This document shows, piece by piece, positions 1-9,671 of a DNA stretch of 64,000 nucleotides. Source of the stretch: Straminergon stramineum (Eukaryota; Streptophyta; Bryopsida; Hypnales; Calliergonaceae). The first letter of the stretch is position 1, and each line of letters opens with the position of its first letter. Position numbers and translations under genes: made by a program. The notes below the pieces were generated by a model, which was not told the DNA's origin, made no database searches, and saw only the letters and a program-made list of their open reading frames with translations. The stretch lies in contig OY987264.1 in NCBI GenBank assembly GCA_963920665.1, positions 19,448,906 to 19,512,905 of the forward strand, in the 5' to 3' direction.

Positions 1-1002
1 AAGCTGTACAACGACATGCAGGATGCAGGGTTCCACCCAGACAGGGTCACTTACAGCATCATGATGGAGGTATTAGGTCAAACTGGGCACATTGACGAAG
101 CCGAGCATGTGTTCCAGGAAATGGAACAAGCGGGTTGGGTCCCTGACGCTCCCATCTATGGCGTCATGGTAGACATGTGGGGAAAGGCCGGGAATGCCAA
201 CCGGGCACGCGAGTGGTACCAGAAAATGTTAGATTCAGGATTGACACCGAACGTTCAAACGAGCAACTCTCTGTTGGGCACATATCTTCGCATGCATCAA
301 TTCGACTCGGCCCGTGGCGTGCTGGAGTCGATGAATGCGTGGGGACTGGTGCCCACTTTACAGACGCACACCATTCTTTTGAGCTCCTGCACGGCCAGTG
401 CCCAACATCAGCAAGTCGTCAGCCTCATGGCCAGCACGTTGCATCCGGTGTACGCGTTTGTTTGTACATTATTATCCCGGGAGGTTCCCCCCCAGGAGCT
501 GCAACACATTGTTCAGCAATTTTTTCAAGGGTTACATGGGGAGGAGCACGACTGCAAGCGCGGCTTCACGGATTCTTTGATTGAGTTTCTGCACAACTTG
601 GGCAGGAGACCGGAGGCAGGGCTGGTTTGGGAAGTGGGCAGGGAGCACGATTTGTACCCGCAGGCGGTGCGGGAGAAGGCCAAGAACCAGTTCTCCATCA
701 ACCTGCACGTCATGTCCATGGGCACGGCGCTGGTGGCGCTCTCCAGGACGCTCGCGGGCTTCCGACAGACCATGCTGTACACGGGCGTGGCCCCGGAGAG
801 GATTGAGATCATCACCGGGTGGGGGAAGCACAGTCGAGTCACAGGGTCCTCTTTGGTGCGCCAAGCTGTTCACAATCTGCTGTCGGCTCTGGGCTCGCCC
901 TTTTATGTCGAAAACTCCAACGTCGGCTGTTTTGTGAGTCATGGTCAACCCCTCTCCAATTGGCTGCACCAGCCGCACGTGGAGCACATGCACTTGCTGT
1001 GA
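1..1002 (+). CDS. PPR-SMR protein, 3' part (5' end outside window)
   Basis: The reading frame is open from base 1 (K-L-Y-N-D-M...) to a TGA at 1000-1002, giving 333 residues of a longer protein. Residues about 1-120 hold three pentatricopeptide repeats, recognisable by VTYSIMMEVLGQTGHIDEAE and by the Y-x-x-M-x-x-x-x-G-x-x-P-x spacing. These bind single-stranded RNA. From about residue 230 to the end is a small MutS-related (SMR) domain: INLHVMSMGTALVALSRTL, then ITGWGK-HSRVTG (TGWG in place of the HGxG of bacterial SMR, usual in plant PPR-SMR), then a conserved tail ending VEHMHLL. From memory, the order and tail match the Arabidopsis At1g18900/At1g74750 group, organelle-targeted PPR-SMR proteins. 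The targeting peptide would be upstream of the window. No frameshift is seen. GC content is much higher than in the surrounding DNA. The family call is firm; the exact orthologue is not. Confidence 0.9.
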   Translation, partial: KLYNDMQDAGFHPDRVTYSIMMEVLGQTGHIDEAEHVFQEMEQAGWVPDAPIYGVMVDMWGKAGNANRAREWYQKMLDSGLTPNVQTSNSLLGTYLRMHQFDSARGVLESMNAWGLVPTLQTHTILLSSCTASAQHQQVVSLMASTLHPVYAFVCTLLSREVPPQELQHIVQQFFQGLHGEEHDCKRGFTDSLIEFLHNLGRRPEAGLVWEVGREHDLYPQAVREKAKNQFSINLHVMSMGTALVALSRTLAGFRQTMLYTGVAPERIEIITGWGKHSRVTGSSLVRQAVHNLLSALGSPFYVENSNVGCFVSHGQPLSNWLHQPHVEHMHLL

Positions 1003-1315
1003 GGCCAGGCCAGGGGTTCCATAAGTATACGAACTAAGTCTATTGAATTGCTTCTAGTCGTCTTGTACGTAGATCCATTTTGTCAATTGAATATTCTTAT
1101 GTTAAGTTCAAGAATTTTTTATCTATTCTGGGCATTTAAATTTGCCACCTGACATTTGTATTTCCTTTCATGTAAGGGAATGTTCCGAATGCTTTTCTGA
1201 AATTACTTCTAAAGTGGTTTCATTGATGATGAAAGAGAGTCACAAGGAGTGATCAATTTTCAGCTTAATTAACAAGCTTGATTTTCGCTCGTTATTGGAT
1301 GGAATTAATGCGGAC
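1003..1315. other. 3' flank of the PPR-SMR gene
   Basis: Likely 3' UTR and immediate downstream DNA. I see no clear AATAAA signal and no other gene. It ends at the TTAA where the next mobile element begins. Confidence 0.5.
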
Positions 1316-2221
1316 TTAACCCCTATAGGACCGAGGCGTTTTTTCTGCAAAAAAACACTCAAAACTGCCATTTTTAGAGCAAAGAGTATAAAAACTTGAA
1401 AATCTTATTTTTTGCACATCTAACCATAGGATCTTACACCTAAATAGTATGAAAATGTGTGGAAAAAATTTCAGAAATTTTGACTGCATAGATTGCAAGA
1501 TATTTGTGTTTAAAGTGAAGAAAACATGTTTTTCCACACATTGTGGGACTAGGTTATTTGACTTTGAACCTTCTTAACTTTAATTTTTTGCAATATAGAG
1601 TTTTGAGCTTTAAATCTTCATGGTGGAAAATTGAGTTGAGAGTCTAGGAAAAAAAAGAAAATACAAAAGAAATTGAATTTTGATTCTTTAAAAAATTGTT
1701 AAATAGAAGTAGGTACAAGATAGAAGGAAAATCTAAATTATTGATATCTCTAAGATGGAATTAAAATGCACTAATCCCAATGGTGAGATTGTTCTAGAAA
1801 GAAAATGAAACCATATGGACCTTTTTTTTTTTTTAAATTGTAAAAATGGCATTCAGAAATGAATCCTATAGGTTATTTTTTCAAGAAGATGCTCTAATTG
1901 CCCAAAAAACAAGATTGTCTATAACTTTCTCATAACAAATCCAAATGGAATGAATCAAAGCTTTCCATGTAGACAAAAATGTACTCTATAAGGGAAAAAA
2001 TAAAAAATAAAAAAATTCAAATTTTTGAAACTTTTTTCTGCTGCCCCCTCTCCCCTATTTTGAGCTTATTTGGGCATAACTTTTGTTCCCACGCACCAAA
2101 TGAAAAAAAAATTATATTTTCACAAAGCTCATCAGTTTTTCTATCTTCATAAAAAGTTTCAAAAAATCAGAACAAAAATTGAGACTGTAGGTACCTACCC
2201 GAAATCTCCTTTAGGGGTTAA
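1316..2221 (+). mobile_element. TTAA-bounded non-autonomous transposon, about 906 bp
   Basis: Begins TTAACCCCTATAGGACC and ends CTCCTTTAGGGGTTAA, so the ends are short inverted repeats with TTAA on each side. The flanks outside TTAA differ (GGAC and TTAAAC), so TTAA marks the boundary. The interior is AT-rich with no transposase frame. It shares internal stretches (AAAACTGCCATTT..., GATTGCAAGATAT) with the elements at 25948, 47923, 58530 and 62500. TTAA target duplication is typical of the piggyBac and Kolobok superfamilies; the assignment is inferred from the ends only. Confidence 0.75.
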
Positions 2222-3104
2222 TTAAACCAATCGATACTTCGTTCCCTAGTTAGACAGGTCGTAACTTATTTACTGAATATGTAACCATTCAGTTGCATCC
2301 TCAATTTTTTCAGTCTGTCAGGAATACCTCATGGGTTGTGAATCCTTGCGAATCTGACAGCTAAGAATCTTCCGCCGTAAAGGACTATGACACCAATATC
2401 AAGTTGGAAGTTTGGAAGCTGTCGACCCGGCCCCAAATAGGGAAAATGGACTGGCGAGAGAACGCTTGGAAGCTGGGAGACTCCATCACAGACGTATCTT
2501 TGCTTTTAACTTAGGTTGATCTAAAGGTTTAGAAAGAGGAGACGAGTTATGGGTTACGCAGACCTAAGTTATTGAGGCAATTAATGACACTGGTGCTTCA
2601 AGCGTTGGTCATTGTTGCATTCGCTGGCTTGTGGGAACTGAGGTGGAGCCTTGAATGAAGTGACTCAATAATATGAGAGCCCATTTCTGTATGGATGATA
2701 GTTACTCGATCATGAGGTTCATAAGTTTCCATAACATTGCTTTGCTTTATTAGCATTATCGTGTCCATCTTTAGAACCTTGATTGAGCATGATTGAACAG
2801 CAGGTTGTGTCTGGTAAAATGAAAGTAGAGCCTTGGTGTGAGCATGGCTCATAACAAGGCTACTCTATCATGTTATCTCCTCCACGTGGGACCCAAAATG
2901 AACAGGCCCTTCAGTCAGACCACCCAATAAAATTAAAAATTGGAGTTAGGCCTACGTATCAATTTTACCTCCTTCATGTACGCCGGTCCCACGGAAGTTA
3001 TGCTTCTCCCTTTCAGGCACCCACGTGATGCAGTCTACCACTGACCGAGCTCGGGACCTAGTAAAATGTCGGAACCCGGATGGAAACAGACGGATGAACT
3101 GACT
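2222..3104. other. Intergenic, no gene recognised
   Basis: Moderate GC, no convincing reading frame or repeat. It separates the mobile element from the start of the inverted segmental duplication. Confidence 0.4.
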
Positions 3105-3372
3105 CTTCTCTGAGAGCGCAGATCTTTGACCTCGGACTGGGGTCCAACTTCACTACGCACTCACACTTGAATCTGACCTTGGAACCATTCAACCCCCTGT
3201 CCAACGTCAGAGTTTTGGCCCCCACGAAGAATACCGCCACCCCTCGTTCCCAGTCACGTGGCACGCTCTAACTACCTTCAACGCATAATTTAACATAACT
3301 CACCAGGGTGACCGTGTTGCCCCTACCGATCCATAAATTCGGCTATACAATATTTGTTGCTTCTGCCCCCCA

Positions 3373-3381
3373 CCATAAAGG
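3373..3381 (+). promoter_or_regulatory. TATA-like element of the copy A gene
   Basis: CCATAAAGG followed by a pyrimidine-rich CTTCTTCTCC stretch. The same position in copy B reads GCATAAAAGC. It lies about 630 bp upstream of the ATG, so a long 5' leader or a leader intron is implied; a possible 3' splice site (CTTGCAG) sits just before the ATG at 4010. Conservation between the two copies is the main support. Confidence 0.35.
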
Positions 3382-4009
3382 CTGCGTGCCTTCTTCTCCT
3401 TCACCCAAACAGCACTTGCTAATCTCAGTCAGGCATTCTCTCCCATTGTAGAATCAGCGAGTTTCAATTTGTTTGTGAAATCTCACAGTCGGTGACGATC
3501 ACATCATTCAACAGTGTGTGCTCATTCTTGTCTTCTCCGCCCTTCACCCCTATTTTGTATGATCTGGGGAAATAGTCTAGCTCCTGGTAACATTTTTCAA
3601 ACACTCGGTACACTCGTACTGTTTGCATTCCTCCAGCTGGGAACGATCATTCCATTTGTGTCATGAAACAGGTTGGTGTGATCTTTCGATTCAAAGTCGG
3701 TGAAGTTTCACATCAACATTGATGGAAGAGTGCTCTAGCTTATGATCGAGTCTCTGTCATACAGTCTGTCCCCAATAGCTACGTACTGTATGACACATGC
3801 ACCACTTGAGAGTCGAAGATATGTCCATCGATCATAGAATTACCCCAAATCAAGACTCTTGATTTCACCCACGAGGGGACGTGGTGCAAAACCCACATTC
3901 CAGTATTACTCTTCACATTCCCCACAGAGCTTCCGGCCCATCTCAAGTAGTGTGGTCGTGGAAACAGTGAGTTAATTTCCTGGGAGCCAGAATGCCAGGT
4001 GCTTGCAGA

Positions 4010-4459
4010 ATGGCGGAGTCGCAGAGGCGATCCTCCGGCTCCCGTTGCCAGCAAATGCGGGGCTTTCGTTGCCCTGCCCTGGCGCCCGTGCTCGAGCACT
4101 ACGAAGCACCCGAAGAAGAAGAAGAGGAGCTTACCGCCAACAGTGCGACTGCTGGAGCTCTTGCAGCTCAGCCAACAGGCCATTGCAATGCTGTGAAGAA
4201 GAGTACGACGAAGTTGCGGATTCTGTCGAAGCTGCGCGACCGCTACGTGAAGCTCCTGAACGACGTAGCCTGGGGAAACGACTACTCGGGCGCGTCTTCG
4301 TTCTATGGCTGCCCTGCGGGAGGAGCGGACTACTCGTCCGCCTTTCATGCGCGGCTGCAAAGGGAAGGAAGGGAGAAGCAGGCCAAATTGCAAGTAATGG
4401 GGCAAGGGCAACAACGGACGCAGCTGTCTCCCATGATCTTCACCGGCGCTTTTGCTTAG
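4010..4459 (+). CDS. Small plant protein of the 'LRDxYVKLLND' family, copy A
   Basis: 149 residues, starting MAESQRRSS and ending IFTGAFA. I do not recognise a named function. The start at 4010 rather than the in-frame ATG at 3992 is chosen because MAESQRR...CQQ aligns with MAGLAKPK...CQQ of the paralogue at 18326. Layout: a basic N-terminus, an acidic run of six glutamates near residue 37, a basic linker, then the conserved core ILSKLRDRYVKLLNDVAWG, NDYSGASSFYGCP, and a charged, glutamine-rich tail. There is no signal peptide, membrane segment or known catalytic motif; a soluble protein-interaction role is possible but unproven. It is GC-rich (well above its surroundings) and lacks introns in the coding part. 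Copy B (52273-52722) is about 91% identical by my count: 13 substitutions and two one-residue indels. Preservation of the frame in both copies argues for function. Confidence 0.75.
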   Translation: MAESQRRSSGSRCQQMRGFRCPALAPVLEHYEAPEEEEEELTANSATAGALAAQPTGHCNAVKKSTTKLRILSKLRDRYVKLLNDVAWGNDYSGASSFYGCPAGGADYSSAFHARLQREGREKQAKLQVMGQGQQRTQLSPMIFTGAFA

Positions 4460-4903
4460 TTAATTCTTACCAGATGAGGCACGAATTAATTAAGTGAACC
4501 TAGCTGCTTGTGTTTAATTAATTATCTCGTTCCTTATTTGTGTGCGTCCACTGCAGCTATGTCTGCACACGATCGAAAGGAAGCAAAGATTTTCAACTCC
4601 CACAGCCTGTATATGATTTTAGTAATTTACGTAACTGGTTAGAACAGTGATATATAATTCAAAGATCGGTGGCCTTCATTCTATAGACCGACATTCAGCC
4701 AAGCCATGCTTGCTAAGCTTAACAGGTTCAAGTGAGCGCATGATCGAATAGATGAGTAAGCTTAGCTATGGATAGAGGAGATCACGGGATCACGTCTCTA
4801 GTTAGCTAGTAAACGGGATTAGCATCCTCTCTCTGTGGAGAAAATTTGCTAATTAAGCTTGCACATGTAGATGCCAGTGTTGAAAACTCTGCCTTGTATT
4901 ATA

Positions 4904-4926
4904 GTCTTCACTGGCGCTTTTGCTTA
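4904..4926 (+). repeat. Stray copy of the CDS 3' end
   Basis: GTCTTCACTGGCGCTTTTGC plus TTA repeats the last 23 bases of the coding region at 4437-4459 with two or three mismatches, about 445 bp downstream. Copy B lacks it at the matching place. It abuts the TTAA at 4924-4927 where an insertion begins. Confidence 0.6.
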
Positions 4927-5480
4927 ACCTCTAAAGCACCGGGATGTTTTTCAAGAGGAATTGTGTAAACCTGCCATTTTTTTCGTGCATTTTCCTCTTT
5001 GAAAATGAAATTTTTTTCTTGAACTTCGACCAAACAAATGTTGACAAAGTGGCTTGAAAGATTATAACATTTGAAGTGAGAATAAAAATAATTTTTTCAT
5101 TTCTACAAGGTAGGGTCAATAGACTTCAAGCCATCTTAGAGTAAATTTTTGCTCTTGATGAATTTGCATCTCTCCACCATTGAGTTCTAAATCTTGATAG
5201 GTACATTCATGCAAAATTTCAGAAACAAATATGAAGTTCAGTGTATTCTAAATCACCCGCCACAATAGAAGGAAGTAACGTTGAATAAACTAGCAATACA
5301 CTGATCATTTTTTGATGCTTTCAATCTCTTTGTTTAAAACGGCTGAGCTTAGATTACGTTACGTTGTTCGTTTGTAAAATGAATCATGGATAGATATATG
5401 CAATTCAAGAGTCAATTTCTTCCTTGTCAAATGAAGCAAAACTGCCGCTATCCAATGGTTCGGCAGGGGGAGTCCCAGAT
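4924..5480 (+). mobile_element. Probable truncated TTAA-family insertion in copy A
   Basis: Copy B has a different, shorter sequence here, so this stretch was gained by A or replaced in B. It opens TTAACCTCTAAAGCACCGGG and continues with CCTGCCATTTTTT, resembling the left end of the TTAA elements (for example 58530). No matching right end was found. The downstream limit is the point where similarity to copy B resumes. Confidence 0.4.
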
Positions 5481-6754
5481 AAGTTAGTCTTGAATGAGTA
5501 GATTTATCAATTTGTGTTGAGCAGCAGCCAGACACTTTCTTTCCTTTTTTTGGATACACATGGACAATTTCCGTTGAAAGGGGAAAGAGTACACAGAACC
5601 AGAAGGACAAGCCCTCGGCGAAAATATTTCAGACAGCCACTTTTGATGTCTGCGGAATTTTGACTTTCTGAGTCTCTGAGCTTGTCTCATTGCCACTATA
5701 GATGCCATGGCGAACGTATAAATCGAGATTCTTATTATAATTTACGTTTCTTCCCAAAAAATTATTGTCACGGTGGAAGCAAGCTCCGTTAAGAGCTCTT
5801 CGTAACTTACCACCAAGCTCAGAATATTTTTTCCAGAGCGGACATTCGATTCAGTATTATCTTAACTTCGTTCCTGGATCACTCCAAGCCACTGCTTGAA
5901 TGTTCCTTTGTTGCAAGCAACACGCACACAACTTCAAAGGTATAGTACGTAACTGAAGTTATCACAAACCATTGATTTCGTACATTCCTTTCCTTTCTAC
6001 TTCAGCAGGAGTTGAATGACGACGTTGTAGATTAGGAGCTAGCGCCCCGGGCTATGGCAAAGTCCTCCAAAAGCACTTAACTTATTTACAGGTCATTGAC
6101 ATCAGAATTGGGCTGTGCACGAAGTCTGACGTTTTATATTATAAAACTCATCAACATGAACAATTGAAACATTCAAGCGCACGACTATGATAGTAGCAAG
6201 TGTGTTTGCCTCAAATGGAGAGATAATTTCCATATGTCTCCTTGCATATATACCTCAGTGTAAGCGTTTTTGAATTTGCAAACCTTAAGATTGTTTACAA
6301 ACCTTAAGATTGAAATTGTGCCCTCACAATTTGCTACTCACACATCACATGCCTATGTTCTTTCTTTTCTTTTTCTGTTTTGCAAATGAACTGATATACA
6401 TTATAATGGCAAGGAAAGAAGTCGAGAAACCACTTGAAAGTTCAGGCCACTCTACCTTACACTAACTTATGTGCTTGCATTGAAGTTGGCCATGTGCGCC
6501 GAAACTAACAAATTGAATGGGAGACCAAGTTTGCCTCACTCAGACACTTATAATCAATAAGTTACAGTCACAGATACGATTTCTACAGTAACAAAACAGT
6601 AGCGGAGCAGAGTCGAGAAGAATTTGATATTTTCTTTCACAATCACTGACCCCACATGCTCCTCTGAATTCATGACAAGAGTTCGTTACTAACAGGAATA
6701 ATATATGTTTTTGGAAATTAGCAAAATTTCTGCTCGCTTTAACTTTTGATAGAA

Positions 6755-6943
6755 TACAATAGAACCTCCCTAATTCAATCCTCTCTAATTCAATAAAGTT
6801 TTGTGAGACCGCATTCACTGTTGGTCCTGACTTAGCAATATGAACTACACACAAAGATCACGCCCCTTCCTAATGCAATAACCTCTCTTATCTAATGTGT
6901 TAAACCGGTCCCAATCTTATTGCTTTAAAGAGGCTCTGCTGTA
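6755..6943. mobile_element. MITE with ACAATAGAACCTC termini
   Basis: Left end TACAATAGAACCTCCCTAAT and right end AAAGAGGCTCTGCTGTA form imperfect terminal inverted repeats. The interior repeats the CCTCTCTAATTCAATA motif. The element at 16030-16354 has the same ends. No coding capacity. The superfamily is uncertain; a TA-type target is possible. Confidence 0.6.
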
Positions 6944-7102
6944 TAACATACCCATCTATCATGGTTGGCATTTCTTGCTAAATAATTAATCAAAGTGTGT
7001 GGGGGAGGAGATGCTTGTGCAATCACTTTTAGAAATAATGAAAAATTCTTTTTTTCTTCTTCTTTTTTTTGAAGAATTTGATGCTAGTTTGTTGTAGGCA
7101 TG

Positions 7103-7658
7103 TTAACCCCTTAAGGGCCATGAGGTAGATTAGATTTCCAATTTTTTTGAAGATATATTAAAAACTACAACTTGGAAGAATAGTTTAATGATGATTGTCA
7201 TGAAATAGTTGTAAAAAGTGACCCATAAACCATATTTGTAATGCTAGATCACAAACTATTAGATTTCTATAAAATTTGAAGCCAAAAATTGAAAATTCCT
7301 TTTGAAATTGATTGTAGATTGAATATTTGTGATTTTCACCAAAAATAATAATTTAACTCAAAATATTAAGTTCTAATCATAGTGATTTTGAAGGTTTTAT
7401 TTACTATTTTTTCAAGTCATTTTTGAAGGGTCATTCTTGTGATTGAAATAGCTACTTCTGAAGGTCATACTTATTTTACTATTACCCTAAATTATAGAAT
7501 ATTTACAAAGCAAAGATTTTAGAATCTATTTTGTACAAATATGAAAGAACTATCACAAGAATCTTTAAAAAAATGGATTAAAAAATTCATTTCTATGTGC
7601 TTGGGATGTATTTCCATTCATTGATCAAAATTTGAGCACTTGGCCCTTGAGGGGTTAA
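7103..7658. mobile_element. TTAA-bounded element, 556 bp
   Basis: TTAACCCCTTAAGGGCCATG at the left and TGGCCCTTGAGGGGTTAA at the right give inverted repeats of about 18 bp with TTAA ends. The interior is AT-rich, without a frame, and less similar to the 940 bp class, so it is a separate subfamily. Confidence 0.75.
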
Positions 7659-9671
7659 GAGAGTGTCAAATTTATTATTCTAAGACTTATGTGTGGCCCA
7701 TTCTCAAATTTGCATGAGTTCCATTTCTTGATAATTCAACATTTCCAAATCTCACACAAAAAGAAATATCCAAAAATGTTCATTTTTTAAATTTTAATTA
7801 ATTTTTGTTGGGTGTAGTACTAGACATTTTAAAAAATTTATAGAAACTCAATATGTTGTTCCTATTGGTCAAAGTTGGTAAAAATATTTCTAAGAATAAA
7901 TATCAAAATTTGGGATATTATTTTCACCATAAAAAAATTGAAGGAAAAAATGATTTTTTTCTATTTTAAGCATCTACCAAATCACATATGTTATTTTCAT
8001 TAAATTATTTGGTAAGTAATGTTGACCCTGCCCACTTATTACAATGTTTAGAAAATTTTAGATAATTTATCATTTTTTTACAGCAAATTGATTCATTTTC
8101 TTGGCCACAATTCCTTTAGAGTACAATTATCAAGGGTTTTTGTATCTAGCTTTTGACCAAAATGCTTGCAATTTTTTTTTGTTCATGTGCTATTTCTACA
8201 AAAAGGCGAGAAAGAATTTTATGGAGTTTTGACAAAAATTAAAATACACAGATACATCATTTGGATTCTAAAATAGTGCTCATTGTTTATTAGATACAAG
8301 AAGTTGAAGTTGCAAATGTTCAAAGGTTTAGCACATACACTAGTTTCTAAATATGCACATTGTAGCTATTTTTCTTAGCTTCCTTTCGGAAACTTAAGGT
8401 TGTTCTTACAAGCACCTTAAAATAATCTTAGATATCTCTAAACAGTATCCAAAGTATTTTGTATTTTCTCTAACGATTTACAAGAGGCTATTTTAATAGT
8501 GGTAGGTGTTTATAGTAGAGCTAGGAAGATCCTTCACTTTGTCTATAAAATGGGAATATTTTTTAGTACTTAAAGTGATTTACAAGTGATTGGAGCATTA
8601 GAGGAGTTTTGGGGGGTCTGGAGGGTTGTGGGCGGTGTTTCTAGAATACATTTATGGTATTTCGTTGGAAGGCTATTTTTGTACCCTACATGTGGCTATT
8701 TTCGCGAAAAGAAAATTGTAGAGGTTAAAGAGACCAAATAAATTTGGTGGCAAATGGTGAAATTCTGTATAATTTTTATTTTTTTGGTAAAGCACAATTT
8801 GCGAAATGTTTGGAATTTGATACATCATGGATGAATTTACAGTGCTAATTTTGGTCATCTATGTTGCCTTCAATTGCTAAGAGATGTAAAAATCTTATGA
8901 ACAAATGGATATCTTGAAGTAGACACCTCATACACTGGTGACTTCCAATGCTCTTTCCTACTCCTTAATCTAAAGTACTTTTGATCAAAATTTTGTCTTT
9001 GAGCATAATGCTAGGTACAAACTGACAAATAACTCGAAATCTGAATTTACAAGAACACAAACCATAACCAAGAAGTCACATACAATTTTGATCAAGTTAT
9101 AGAAATTCAAAACAAACCATATACTTCAAAACAAGTCTCACAAACTCAAAACAAGGAATACAAACTGAAAGCAAGGAACACAAAGTGAAAACACATTCCA
9201 TACATTGAAATTTCACTAACAAGGGAATTGAACCCTACTTGCTTTAAGTAAGACTGCCGAATTGCAGTGTTAGTGGTCTATACACCACAAAACATACAAA
9301 CCACATTAAAATTGCAAGTTAGAAGAAACAAGAACACAAGTTTGTTGATGGCTCAAGAACTTGATGATGCCTGTTGGTCCACCCTCCATCTTGTACAAGT
9401 GTGCATTGCATAGCAAGTTTCAGCAGAAACCTTTAATATTAAGGAAGCTCAACTATCTTGAAGCCCAAAACTAGCCAAATTTCATGAAAACTAAGGAACG
9501 TGGAAGGGGAGGATACTGATGAGCCAGAGATCAAACATCGCCATGCCGCCCAACTTTTATAGCATTCTTCCAAGACTCAATGGCTACCTTATAAGGAAAA
9601 TTCTCCAAGGTATAATATTTTTGGCCAAACATGCACACTACTAGTGGCAAGTGCTAGCCTAGTCTATTCCA
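7659..9671. other. AT-rich DNA, no gene
   Basis: No convincing coding region. A fragment at about 8590-8630 (GCATTAGAGGAGTTTTGGGG) matches one end of the CATTAG-ended MITE family. The 9000-9650 part is A-rich with scattered short direct repeats (ACAAACTCAAAACAAG). Confidence 0.4.

Larger units (their letters stand above)
3105..6500 (+). repeat. Inverted segmental duplication, copy A
   Basis: The reverse complement of 50630-53672 aligns along this stretch. Matching landmarks: GCGCAGAT(C/T)TTGRCCTCGG near 3117, the promoter region near 3375, the whole coding region 4010-4459, GATGCCAGTGTT near 4870, CCACTTTTGATGTCTGC near 5637, TTGTAGATTAGGAGCTAGC near 6026, and CTTGCATT(G/C)AAGTTG near 6474. 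Copy A has an extra insertion at about 4924-5480. The copies are diverged outside the coding region, so the event is not very recent. It is not one of the terminal-repeat elements: no TIR or target duplication is visible at its edges. Confidence 0.8.

Noticed and set aside
532..993. Open frames antisense or out of frame to the PPR-SMR gene
   Set aside because: They are shadows of a GC-rich coding region with clear domain support in the other frame.
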